Origin: an uncultured Vampirovibrio sp.
GTDB taxonomy: Bacteria; Cyanobacteriota; Vampirovibrionia; Gastranaerophilales; Gastranaerophilaceae
NCBI GenBank assembly: GCA_910577395.1
Contig: CAJTLG010000004.1
Coordinates: 103,706 to 167,705 of the forward strand
Direction of reading: 5' to 3'
Length of the DNA: 64,000 nt
Both the position numbers and the translations under genes were made by a program. Shown here piece after piece: positions 35,654 through 44,386 of the stretch (the first letter of the stretch is position 1; every line of letters starts with the position of its first letter). The notes beneath the pieces are model-generated. The model was not told the DNA's origin. It worked only from the letters and a program-made list of their open reading frames with translations, and made no database searches.

Positions 35654-36657
35654 ATTTGCTTTATTTGTTTTTGTTTTTCAGCATTTTGCTTATTGGAATT
35701 GCAAGCTTATTTTGTTGTTTTATTTTAATTAAATATTTTCACCTTGCAAGTAATCATAAAGACTTAAAAACATATATTAAAAAAATATCACATGCTGTAA
35801 ATTCAGCAAGGTATGGTAATTTGTATTCAAGAATTGAAGAAACATGTGATTGCCCTAAAAAAGATGCCTTTACTGCCGAGCTTTCAAAAAATCTAAACAG
35901 CCTGTTTGAAAGTATTTTGGACAGGGATGTTATGATTAATGAATATATTAAAAAAGAAAAAGAAGATGCTAATTTAAAAGAAGATTTTATAGCAACCCTG
36001 ACACATGACCTTAAGGTGCCCATAATAGCCCAAGATAATACATTTGACCTTTTATTAAGTGAAAAATTTGGCAAATTAACCGATACCCAGACAGAGGCAA
36101 TCAGTAAACTAAAAATTTCTAATATGGACTTAAAATATCTTGTTGAAGCTTTGCTTGAAACATATAAGGTTGAACATAACGGTATTTCGATTAAATCCGA
36201 AAAAACATTTTTAAATAAATTTATACAGGATATTATTAATCAGCTTTCAAGCATATTTGAACTTCACAATAAAAAAATAAACTTTAAAACGTATTTTGAT
36301 GATAATTTTTGTGTAAATATTGATATTTTTCTTGTCAAAAGAGTAATCAATAATCTTATACTGAACGCTTTAAGTTACAGCATAAATGCGGATAAAATAG
36401 ATATAGAATTAGCGCCTTCAAATGATATCCGGCCGGGATTTTCAATAAGCATAAGGGATTACGGCATCGGAATTGAAAAAGATGACATAGATAAAATTTT
36501 CAATAAATATTATACCGGGAAGATGAAACTTACAAAAAGCTCTACGGGCCTTGGGCTTTATCTTTCAAATAAAATAATTACAGCCTTGCAGGGTAAAATC
36601 ACGGTTGAAAGCAAGAAAAATGAAGGTTCTGTTTTTACCGTATCGCTTCCTTGCTAA
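35650..36657 (+). CDS. Membrane-anchored sensor histidine kinase
   Basis: 335 residues. One N-terminal membrane helix (LYLFLFFSILLIGIASLFCCFILI) without a real periplasmic sensor, a linker, then the dimerisation domain with LTHDLKVPI (phospho-His), N box NLILNALSYS, G1 IRDYGIGIE and G2 SSTGLGLYLSNKII. It is complete and likely active. No response regulator is adjacent. A bidirectional terminator separates it from rpsT. Confidence 0.9.
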   Translation: MNLLYLFLFFSILLIGIASLFCCFILIKYFHLASNHKDLKTYIKKISHAVNSARYGNLYSRIEETCDCPKKDAFTAELSKNLNSLFESILDRDVMINEYIKKEKEDANLKEDFIATLTHDLKVPIIAQDNTFDLLLSEKFGKLTDTQTEAISKLKISNMDLKYLVEALLETYKVEHNGISIKSEKTFLNKFIQDIINQLSSIFELHNKKINFKTYFDDNFCVNIDIFLVKRVINNLILNALSYSINADKIDIELAPSNDIRPGFSISIRDYGIGIEKDDIDKIFNKYYTGKMKLTKSSTGLGLYLSNKIITALQGKITVESKKNEGSVFTVSLPC

Positions 36658-36671
36658 ATTTTTTATACACT

Positions 36672-36702
36672 AAAAAACGGCGTTAATGACGCGCCGTTTT
36701 TT
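36672..36702. terminator. Bidirectional terminator between histidine kinase and rpsT
   Basis: AAAAAACGGCG, 9-nt loop, CGCCGTTTTTT; A-run and T-run on both sides serve both convergent genes. Confidence 0.9.
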
Positions 36703-36726
36703 AATATTTTCCTCAAAAATTCAAGT

Positions 36727-37053
36727 TTATTTTGCACTTTTTGAAACTTTAGCAGAAACCTTGTTTGCAGATTTAGCGGGTTGCTCTTTAGATGCAAGAA
36801 GTTTGTTAACCGCAATTGTTAATCTTGATTTTTTTCTTGCAGCCGTATTTTTGTGCAAAATACCCTTAGATACAGCCTTATCACAAAGCTTATAAACATT
36901 TGAAAGAGCAGCTTTTAATGTAGCTTCATCTGATTCAACAGCGGCTAAAACTTTTTTAACTGCGGTTTTAATTGAAGTTTTAAAAGCAGTGTTTCTTTCA
37001 TTGTTTCTGATTGCAACAAGTACTCTTTTTTTTGCAGATTTAATGTTTGCCAT
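36727..37053 (-). CDS. rpsT: 30S ribosomal protein S20
   Basis: 108 residues with the S20 opening MANIKSAKKRVLVAIRNNERN and the helical body with KGILHKNTAARKKSRLTIAVNKL. It binds 16S rRNA at the bottom of the small subunit. The C-terminal lysine/alanine-rich tail (SANKVSAKVSKSAK) makes it longer than the usual 85-90 residues. Its own unit, ending in the shared terminator. Confidence 0.96.
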   Translation of the reverse strand: MANIKSAKKRVLVAIRNNERNTAFKTSIKTAVKKVLAAVESDEATLKAALSNVYKLCDKAVSKGILHKNTAARKKSRLTIAVNKLLASKEQPAKSANKVSAKVSKSAK

Positions 37054-37141
37054 TTTTGTTTTCCTTTATTTTTGCTAGTAAACTGACGTTTATCTGCTTA
37101 GAGGGTATAAAGTGAGTACTATAATATTACAAAAAACCTGC

Positions 37142-37531
37142 CTAAAACGCAACACCTAAATGAAGCTGATAAATTTTATCCCCGAGTATAAAAAATGCAA
37201 TAGTTATACTTGTTGCAGCCATAATAAGGACGGCTGCCGCGCTCATATCCTTTGCAAATTTTACAAGGCGGGAATATTTATTTTTATAATAAGCATCAAG
37301 TGCAAATTCAAATACAGAATTTAAAAGTTCTAACACAAGAACAAGCGAATTTGTAAGCAAAAGAATACAAAATGCAAAAATTGATACCTTTAGTACTATT
37401 GCAACAAAAAGCACCGCAAGTGCAATATATAAATGTTTTCTGAAATTCCTTTGCGATTTAAAAGCAAGATAAAGCCCGTCGTATGCGTGTTTTGCACTTT
37501 TTAAAAAACTTGTTGATTGAAATTTTTTCAT
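37142..37531 (-). CDS. dgkA: Diacylglycerol kinase / undecaprenol kinase (DgkA family)
   Basis: 129 residues, three membrane helices and the DgkA core ELLNSVFEFALDAY and KFAKDMSAAAVLIMA. Members phosphorylate diacylglycerol or undecaprenol to recycle lipid carriers. In this cluster (pgpH, ybeY, dgkA) the undecaprenol kinase role is common in Gram-positives and relatives. It begins 13 nt after ybeY. Confidence 0.9.
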   Translation of the reverse strand: MKKFQSTSFLKSAKHAYDGLYLAFKSQRNFRKHLYIALAVLFVAIVLKVSIFAFCILLLTNSLVLVLELLNSVFEFALDAYYKNKYSRLVKFAKDMSAAAVLIMAATSITIAFFILGDKIYQLHLGVAF

Positions 37532-37544
37532 CCTCTAAACCTTT

Positions 37545-38036
37545 TTATAAAATATTCATAATATGGTTTTGTATCCCCACAACAAAATTGTAATCTTCTT
37601 CTGTTTGGTGGTCAAATCCAAAAAGATGTAAAATTCCATGGGTAATAAGCACTAAGATTTCATCAAACAGAGCATTTTTTGCCTGCCTTTTTGCAGTATC
37701 AAGCGATATTATAATTTCCCCCAAATAAATATCGTCATCCGTAACTATTTTAAAATCATCATCAGCAAAAAGTGCAAAGGTTATAACATCTGTGGGGCAA
37801 TCTTTAGCGCGGTATTCTTTATTGATTTGATGAATTTTATCATCATCCGTAAAAAGAATATCAAAAGAGAGTGTTTTAAATTTTAACCCCGAAAAGCAGG
37901 CTGTAGAAGAAATAGTGGCATCTTTTAGCAAATTATCAAGAATTTTTGGTATAAAAGAATTGATTTTATCAGGTTCAATGTTAATACTATTTTTGTAATC
38001 TAAAGATACATTGCACTGATATTTAATCTTCTTCAT
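37545..38036 (-). CDS. ybeY: Endoribonuclease YbeY (16S rRNA maturation)
   Basis: 163 residues, with the zinc-binding motif HGILHLFGFDHQTEED and the upstream CPTDVITFALF segment typical of the family. It trims 16S rRNA and takes part in ribosome quality control. Start is MKKIKYQ at 38036, 9 nt after a GAGG and overlapping the last 14 bp of pgpH; a longer frame to 38075 lies within pgpH. Confidence 0.93.
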   Translation of the reverse strand: MKKIKYQCNVSLDYKNSINIEPDKINSFIPKILDNLLKDATISSTACFSGLKFKTLSFDILFTDDDKIHQINKEYRAKDCPTDVITFALFADDDFKIVTDDDIYLGEIIISLDTAKRQAKNALFDEILVLITHGILHLFGFDHQTEEDYNFVVGIQNHIMNIL

Positions 38037-40263
38037 CTTTTTTTGCCTCATCAGGGTTTTCCAATGATAAGTCATTATTTTGAATTAATTCGGCATGGTT
38101 TTCGGAAATATCCGTAATTTTTTGCTGCTGTTTCTTTTGAATGCGTTTTTCAAGTTTTTCTTCTTTGCTTGGTGTCAGCATAATTTTATTTTTATCTTCA
38201 AATTCATTCAATTGATATTTAATCCTGTCATGCTGCATACCTCTCAATATTCTGTTAAAAGTCATTGCAATAAGCTTAATATCCTTAAGCGTAAGCGGAC
38301 TGTCAGAAAGCTGCCCGTCATTAAGTCTTTCGGTAATTATCCTGTTTATCATATTTTCTATTTCATCCTGTGTCGGATTTTTAAGGGACCTTACGGCACT
38401 TTCAACTGCATCAGCCAACATTAATATAGCTGTTTCCTTTATATTGGGTTTAGGCCCGGGGTATCTGAATTGTTCTTCCTGAACATTTTCTTTTCCCTCT
38501 AATGCCACAGCCTGTGTATAAAAATGCCCTGCAAGCGCCTCTCCGTGGTGCTGTTGAATAAAGTTTATTACAACCTGAGGTAGCCCATATTCTTTTGCAA
38601 GCTCAACGCCGTCTTTAGTGTGGGATGTGATAACCATTTTGGATAACCGCGGATTAAGCTTATTGTGCGGGTTTTCAATACCGAAATATGATTGATTTTC
38701 AATAAAAAATAACGGTCTTTTAAGTTTGCCGATATCATGGTAAAACGCACCAACCCGTGCAAGTATCGGGTTTGCACCAATGGCCTCCGCGGCTGCTTCG
38801 CAGAGATTTGCAACCATCAAGGAATGATGATAGGTGCCGGGTGCTTTATATTGAAGGTTTGAAAGTAATGTCTGATTATGGTCGGCAAGCTCAATCAGGC
38901 CGTATGGTGTCACTATTTTAAACATATTTTCAATCAGAGGAATTACACCAAGTGCCACAATGGCGGATATTAAGCCATTAAAAAGCCCTATCAATCCGAA
39001 AGAAAAATCCAAATGATTTTCAAGCACCGAACACACAACTGCAGCCGTAAAGAGCACAAGACCTGTTTGGAAACCGCATTTTATTAAATCAAACCTTTTT
39101 GTGTAGCAAATATTTGAAACACAATACACACTTGCAATGGTTGCAAGCACAAAGGTTGCAAAAAATTGCGGTTCTAAGAAAAGCACGGCGCTTATAAGTG
39201 CAAGGAGCAATATTGTCGTAAGAAAGGCCATAACCGGAGTTGTGAACACTGCAATTATAATGGTTAAGGCGGTAAATGGCATAATATAGTTGGAAAAACT
39301 GGATGATGAAATTATCATGCATAAATATACAAGTATTATTGCAAATGATGCAATGATGGACATGTATTGGTATGTGAGGTATTGTTTTTCAAATTTCTTA
39401 ACGTAGAATAAAAAACACGTGATACACAGGCATGTTAACAAGAATATGCCCATAACGCCGCCTTTATTTAGTTCTAAGGGGCTATAGCCGGATTTTTTAA
39501 GCGCATCCCTTTTAACCTGTGTTAAGGGCTCATTCGGTCTTATAATCGGCTCATCTTTTTTAAATGTAACAACAATGGGCTTTACTAGGCTTTTGGCATT
39601 TTTTCGCGCAATTTCTGTTGCATAATCATCAATAATTAAATTCGGGAGAAGTATATGTTCAATAATTGCAGATACTGCTTTTATCTGCATAGTATTTGAA
39701 GAAGTGCCCAATATGTTTAAAATGCTTGTTTCATTAGAATAATACTCAATTTCACTTTCGGTTACACCTGCTTTTAAATAGGCATCTATAACGGTATCTG
39801 CATTACTGAATGCAGTTTCAATATTATGTCCGCCGGTTGTTAATATATACTTGACGATTGCACGTTCTTTTTGTTTGTCCGGAATATCAATAAGTTCTAA
39901 AAGTTCTTTTTCTTTTTCGGTAAAGTCTTTTTTAGATATTTTAATTTTTACAATACTGTCTTTTAGTGAAGCAAGGCTTGCCCTTATATACATTTCATCA
40001 ACAGGCATTACAACCGGGCGGATTTTGCTTGCAATATCTCTTTTTAAAACCTCTGTTTTTTGTGTATCAATAACTTCTATTGTTTTTTTTGCTTTTATAA
40101 GTTTATTGCTTAAACCGTTTTCAACAATATTTTGATAATGAAAATATCTTGATGAGAGTATTATCGTAATTATCAAGGCAACCAATAAAAATGCCAGCAC
40201 GGATAATATATCAGCAGATATAGCACCTCTTGGTTCTCTGATTAATGAAGTTATTTTTTTCAT
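38023..40263 (-). CDS. pgpH: PgpH-type membrane HD phosphodiesterase (c-di-AMP)
   Basis: 746 residues with the PgpH architecture: N-terminal membrane helix (about 18-40), large extracytoplasmic domain, a run of seven membrane helices (about 265-450) and a cytoplasmic HD domain with YHHSLMVANL, FYHDIGKLKRP and SHTKDGVELAKEYGLP. Family members hydrolyse the second messenger c-di-AMP to pApA, so this organism probably uses c-di-AMP for osmotic or cell-wall control. First gene of the pgpH-ybeY-dgkA operon, an order also found in Firmicutes and cyanobacteria. The cyclase DacA is not in the window. Confidence 0.92.
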   Translation of the reverse strand: MKKITSLIREPRGAISADILSVLAFLLVALIITIILSSRYFHYQNIVENGLSNKLIKAKKTIEVIDTQKTEVLKRDIASKIRPVVMPVDEMYIRASLASLKDSIVKIKISKKDFTEKEKELLELIDIPDKQKERAIVKYILTTGGHNIETAFSNADTVIDAYLKAGVTESEIEYYSNETSILNILGTSSNTMQIKAVSAIIEHILLPNLIIDDYATEIARKNAKSLVKPIVVTFKKDEPIIRPNEPLTQVKRDALKKSGYSPLELNKGGVMGIFLLTCLCITCFLFYVKKFEKQYLTYQYMSIIASFAIILVYLCMIISSSSFSNYIMPFTALTIIIAVFTTPVMAFLTTILLLALISAVLFLEPQFFATFVLATIASVYCVSNICYTKRFDLIKCGFQTGLVLFTAAVVCSVLENHLDFSFGLIGLFNGLISAIVALGVIPLIENMFKIVTPYGLIELADHNQTLLSNLQYKAPGTYHHSLMVANLCEAAAEAIGANPILARVGAFYHDIGKLKRPLFFIENQSYFGIENPHNKLNPRLSKMVITSHTKDGVELAKEYGLPQVVINFIQQHHGEALAGHFYTQAVALEGKENVQEEQFRYPGPKPNIKETAILMLADAVESAVRSLKNPTQDEIENMINRIITERLNDGQLSDSPLTLKDIKLIAMTFNRILRGMQHDRIKYQLNEFEDKNKIMLTPSKEEKLEKRIQKKQQQKITDISENHAELIQNNDLSLENPDEAKKDEED

Positions 40264-40313
40264 AATTTAATTGCACCTTATAAATAAATTTTTAATCATT
40301 ATACAATAAATTT

Positions 40314-40342
40314 TTGCCCTTGGCTCAAGTTTGTATTATACT
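40314..40342 (+). promoter_or_regulatory. Promoter of the GH13 gene
   Basis: TTGCCC (40314-40319), 17-nt spacer, TATACT (40337-40342), then 7 nt to the ATG at 40350: another leaderless-type arrangement. Confidence 0.55.
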
Positions 40343-40349
40343 GAATGCC

Positions 40350-41912
40350 ATGATGAAAAAGATTAATTTTACTTGGGGTTTATTATTGGCACTTATTTTT
40401 GGTGCCTCCGGGGGAAATATGGCGGCAAATGCCTACCCTTGGATAAATGATTTAAGAACGCTTTTTACAAGCAATAAATCTATTATTTATACTATTAATA
40501 TCCGCAGTTTCGGAGCTGTAGATAAAAACGGTAATGATATTATCGAACCTTGGCTTGGTGATACACCCGGCAGCTTTGTAAATGCAAAAGCACGCCTTGA
40601 TGATATTGTCGGAACCGGTGCAAACACTATTTATCTTTTGCCGATAACAAAAGTCGGGAAATTAAAGGCTCTCGGAACATCCGGCTCTCTTTATGCAATG
40701 GATAGTTTTAATGAAATCAACCCACAGCTTGATGATAAAAATGACCCAAGAGAAGTTTTTGCGGAAGCAAGGGATTTTATACAGGCGGCGCACAATAAAA
40801 GGCTGCGTGTAATTCTTGATATGCCAAGCTGCGGTTCGTATGATATGTCTCTTGAAAAGCCGGAACTTTTTATAAAAGACAAGCATGGAAATACAGTCAC
40901 CCCTGCCGATTGGACAGATGTAAGACTTTTCAAAGCACAAAACAGTGACGGCAGTGTTAATAAAGATTTGCTTGATAACTATAAAAAATTTGCAGATATG
41001 GCTTTAAGCCTCGGGGTTGACGGTATAAGGGCAGATGTTGCGGCAATTAAACCTTATGAATTTTGGAGAGATTTTATAACATATGTCAGAAAATCAAATC
41101 CGCAATTCATGTTTCTTGCTGAGGCCTCTCCGTCTTGGTCAAATCCTGCAAAGGATTATGTAAACTATACCAGTGTAGAAGATTTATTACGTGCAGGTTT
41201 CGACGGATATTACGGAAACTGGGCTGATTTCAAAAATGTAACAAAAGCTAAAGATTTTCACAAAATGGTTGAAGCTGATAAAAAAATAGTCGACCAATTT
41301 GAGGGTAAGAAAACCACTATAGCTTCATTTGCGACCCACGACCAACAAAGCCCCATAGTGACCGGCGGCGAAGACTACTGGAATATGGTTTTATGGCTAA
41401 ATGTGACATTACCGTTAAACAGTTACTTTTTAGACGGCTTTATAACCGGTGATAGCTATATATATCAGTATGAAAATCAAAAAGCGCAAAAAACATTTAC
41501 TGATGACAACCAATATTTTGTCCATAGAGGGCAAATGGATATATTTAATGCCTCAAAAAGACCCGGCGGCAAAAAAGATAAACTTTCAGAAAAATACTTA
41601 ACTGCGCTAAAATTCAAATATTGGGCAAAGAAAATGTTAATAGAGGGCAGATATATACCGCTAAAAACCTCTAATCCAAGTGTATTTGCTTATGCAAGGG
41701 CGGATGAAACAGATGCGGTTGTAGTTATTGGTAATCTTGATACTAAAAATGAAATCATAACAAATGTTTATATACCAAAATTAAAGGCTACAAGTTTTGT
41801 ATCTCCGGTGGTTATGATTGAACCCCCGGTCACAAAGAACGGTAAATTAAGCGTAAATTTAAAGCCGTATGAAATACAGGTATTTATGCTTAGCAAAATA
41901 TCAATAAAATAG
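40350..41912 (+). CDS. Secreted alpha-amylase-family glycoside hydrolase (GH13)
   Basis: About 520 residues. A signal peptide (INFTWGLLLALIFGASGG, cleaved near ANA-YPW) exports it. GH13 catalytic regions are visible: VILDMPS (region I), GIRADVAAI with the nucleophile Asp (II), FLAEAS with the acid Glu (III) and FATHDQQ (IV, with H-D). Regions I and IV deviate from the textbook (DMPSC instead of DxxxNH), so substrate specificity is uncertain; it may act on alpha-glucans or on trehalose-type substrates. The ATG pair at 40350/40353 follows a strong promoter by 7 nt; an upstream TTG frame overlaps that promoter. It ends 2 nt from the convergent hydF. Confidence 0.88.
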   Translation: MMKKINFTWGLLLALIFGASGGNMAANAYPWINDLRTLFTSNKSIIYTINIRSFGAVDKNGNDIIEPWLGDTPGSFVNAKARLDDIVGTGANTIYLLPITKVGKLKALGTSGSLYAMDSFNEINPQLDDKNDPREVFAEARDFIQAAHNKRLRVILDMPSCGSYDMSLEKPELFIKDKHGNTVTPADWTDVRLFKAQNSDGSVNKDLLDNYKKFADMALSLGVDGIRADVAAIKPYEFWRDFITYVRKSNPQFMFLAEASPSWSNPAKDYVNYTSVEDLLRAGFDGYYGNWADFKNVTKAKDFHKMVEADKKIVDQFEGKKTTIASFATHDQQSPIVTGGEDYWNMVLWLNVTLPLNSYFLDGFITGDSYIYQYENQKAQKTFTDDNQYFVHRGQMDIFNASKRPGGKKDKLSEKYLTALKFKYWAKKMLIEGRYIPLKTSNPSVFAYARADETDAVVVIGNLDTKNEIITNVYIPKLKATSFVSPVVMIEPPVTKNGKLSVNLKPYEIQVFMLSKISIK

Positions 41913-41914
41913 TC

Positions 41915-43111
41915 CTAAAGTAATGGTTTTATTGCTCTATCCAAAATGCCGATACATTTTGCAATGACAATGCCGTAGTTTGTGATAGGTACGGCATTTT
42001 TGGCGGCATTTTCTATTCGGCTTAACATTTCACGTCTATTCGTCATGCAGGCGCCGCAATGCACAATAAGGGTGTATTTATCTATGTTTGGCGGAAAATC
42101 ATGTCCGCTATAGTGTTCGAATACAGGTTTTTTACCGGTATATTTTTCTATCAATTTTGGGATTTTAACTCTGCCTATATCATCTTCTACAGGATGATGA
42201 GAGCAGCTTTCAAGAATTAAAATTTTATCTCCATTGTTAATTTTATCAAGTTTTTCCGCCCCTTTAACCAATGCGGGCAAATTCCCTTTTAGCCTTGCAA
42301 AAAGTATAGAAAAAGAGGTGAGCATAATATCATCAGGTACGATTTTTGACACTTCTTTAAAAGCTTGTGAATCGGTTACAACAATTTTTGGAGTTTTTTT
42401 GAAATTATTAATTACTCCGGTAAGTTCGTTAACTCCGCACACTACGGAAACTGCACCATAGTCAAGCAAATCCCTTATCACGTTAACCTGGGGTAAAATC
42501 AATCTGCCCTTTGGAGCTTCTTTATCTATAGGCACAACAAGCACGGCAGTTTCCCCCTTGGTGACAATATCGGAAAGTATTCTTTGTTCTGCGATAAAGT
42601 CATTGGGTAATACCTTTATTAATGCATCTTTAAATTTTTCAACCACATCGTTGTCGTTTTTTGCAGAAATTTTTATTATATTGTTACTAAAAGTTTCTGC
42701 CTTTTTTAATTCAGTTTCGCTTAAAGTACCTTTATCTGCTTTGTTAAAAACCAAAAGTATAGGTATTTTTTTTAATTCAAGTTCTTTTAAAAATTCTAAA
42801 TCAGCTTCTTGTAAGAATAAATTATCAAATACAAAAACCGCAATATCGGTACGGTCTAAAACTTTTTTGGTTTTCTGAACACGCAATGTGCCAAGTTCGC
42901 CGCTATCATCAAAACCTGCAGTATCCATAAGTGTAACCGGACCAATCGGCAAAAGCTCCATAGATTTTTGATTAACATCGGTGGTGGTGCCTGCAATATC
43001 TGATACAACAGAAATATCCTGCCCGATGATTTTATTTACAAGAGAGGACTTTCCAACATTTCGTCTGCCAAAAAAGCCTATATGCAGCCTGTTACCTTTT
43101 GTGGTCTTCAT
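41915..43111 (-). CDS. hydF: [FeFe]-hydrogenase maturation GTPase HydF
   Basis: 398 residues. N-terminal G domain with GRRNVGKSSLVN (P-loop), DIAGTTTD and DTAGFDD, NKAD; middle dimerisation domain; C-terminal cluster-binding domain with SCSHHP and HCGACMTNR. HydF is the scaffold on which the hydrogenase H-cluster is assembled with HydE and HydG; those genes and the hydrogenase itself are not in the window. Its presence implies hydrogen metabolism under anaerobic conditions. Confidence 0.95.
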   Translation of the reverse strand: MKTTKGNRLHIGFFGRRNVGKSSLVNKIIGQDISVVSDIAGTTTDVNQKSMELLPIGPVTLMDTAGFDDSGELGTLRVQKTKKVLDRTDIAVFVFDNLFLQEADLEFLKELELKKIPILLVFNKADKGTLSETELKKAETFSNNIIKISAKNDNDVVEKFKDALIKVLPNDFIAEQRILSDIVTKGETAVLVVPIDKEAPKGRLILPQVNVIRDLLDYGAVSVVCGVNELTGVINNFKKTPKIVVTDSQAFKEVSKIVPDDIMLTSFSILFARLKGNLPALVKGAEKLDKINNGDKILILESCSHHPVEDDIGRVKIPKLIEKYTGKKPVFEHYSGHDFPPNIDKYTLIVHCGACMTNRREMLSRIENAAKNAVPITNYGIVIAKCIGILDRAIKPLL

Positions 43112-43189
43112 AACATGATAATTATAGAACTTTACTGTATAATGTAAATATGAGGTAAGGTCTACTTTTGTGGAAGATAAAGGAGTAAA

Positions 43190-43378
43190 ATGGCCAGAAT
43201 ACTTATATCTATGCCGGATAAATTCTTAGAATCCATAGATAAACTTGCAGATATAGAACAAAGAACAAGAAGTGAACTTGTCAGGGAAGCTTTAAGAAAC
43301 TATATCAAAAAGGGTAACAAAGTTGCGCCAAAATCAGCAAATGCAAATGCAAAGCTGCTTGAAAATCTTTTAGATTAG
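43190..43378 (+). CDS. Ribbon-helix-helix (CopG-type) DNA-binding protein
   Basis: 62 residues, starting MARILISMPDKFLESIDKLAD with the helix motif RTRSELVREALRNYI typical of CopG/Arc repressors and many antitoxins. AAAGGAG precedes the ATG. The last 9 bp overlap the convergent TOPRIM gene. No toxin gene of a known type follows in the same direction, so it is either an autonomous repressor or regulates its neighbours. It begins 78 nt from the divergent hydF. Confidence 0.88.
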   Translation: MARILISMPDKFLESIDKLADIEQRTRSELVREALRNYIKKGNKVAPKSANANAKLLENLLD

Positions 43379-44296
43379 TTTTATTTTGTTTATAATTTCG
43401 CTTATTTCTATACCAATATCGATGCCTTTATTATTTTCAAGATAATTTTTCACCATTTTTGCAAACTCGGCTTTTTTGTATTCTCCAAAGCCTTTATTTT
43501 TAAATAAATTGTGCAGGTTTTTTGTCATCTTTAAATCGGGGTTAAAATCTTCAAAACAACATCTTAAATTATTTGAAAAATTAAAGTTTATTGCATCAAT
43601 AATGAGGTTAACAGGTAAAATATCCTCAAATTCACCTGATTTAATTAAATAAATTTCATCCTGGCTGCGTAATTTAGGTAAAATCAACTCTTTTGTTTCT
43701 TTGGCATCACAATCGAGTAAAATAAATATCGGAAGTTTTATTTCCTCAACCATTTTATAATATTTCCTTGCAACCTGGTTTTTGCCACCGGCCCCTAGTA
43801 CCAAAATACCATTTTTATTGAAATCGTACCCGATTTGTGATGCAAATTCGGAAAGCAAAATTTCTTCTGTGGCGCCTTCTGTCAAAATAAGTTTTTTAAC
43901 AGGCAGTAAAAAACTTTTATCTCTGTTTCTTTCAACATTGATTAGTTTTTTTATATTATTTGGCAAATTTTCCATATCGGAAATATATTTTAATGCGCCG
44001 GTTAAATTTAATTCGACATTCATCAGTTTTTCCTGGGCGCTGTCCACAAAAAATGCTTTCCTGTTTTCCTCTGTAAGGATATTGGAAATATATGCATCAT
44101 AATCGTATGGAATAGAGGCGTTAAATATTTCCCCGGCAATGGTGTGTAAATCAAAATCATTTTCAGGTTTTGAAATTAAAAACTTGTTTAAAATATCAGA
44201 AAATACCCTCTCGTACCTTTCGCCTACCGGTTTAAATCTTGTTAAACGGTCCAAGCATACTTTTATATAGTCTTTTGGAATTTTTTTATATTTCAT
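43370..44296 (-). CDS. Orphan OLD-type TOPRIM domain protein
   Basis: 308 residues. An N-terminal helical part is followed by a TOPRIM domain at about 135-225 with the acidic motif LILTEGATEEILLSEFA (catalytic Glu) and LLDCDAKE (DxD). This matches the TOPRIM nuclease domain of OLD-family proteins, which usually follows an ABC-type ATPase; no ATPase domain is present here or next to it. Function may be nuclease-like in defence or repair. Overlaps the RHH gene by 9 bp. Confidence 0.65.
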   Translation of the reverse strand: MKYKKIPKDYIKVCLDRLTRFKPVGERYERVFSDILNKFLISKPENDFDLHTIAGEIFNASIPYDYDAYISNILTEENRKAFFVDSAQEKLMNVELNLTGALKYISDMENLPNNIKKLINVERNRDKSFLLPVKKLILTEGATEEILLSEFASQIGYDFNKNGILVLGAGGKNQVARKYYKMVEEIKLPIFILLDCDAKETKELILPKLRSQDEIYLIKSGEFEDILPVNLIIDAINFNFSNNLRCCFEDFNPDLKMTKNLHNLFKNKGFGEYKKAEFAKMVKNYLENNKGIDIGIEISEIINKIKLI

Positions 44297-44386
44297 AAAG
44301 CCACTATAAACTTTACAAAAAAAACCGTATTAAGGCAATTTTTTTATTTTTTTAGTTTTTAATATAGTATAGAAAAGCGTTGAAAA

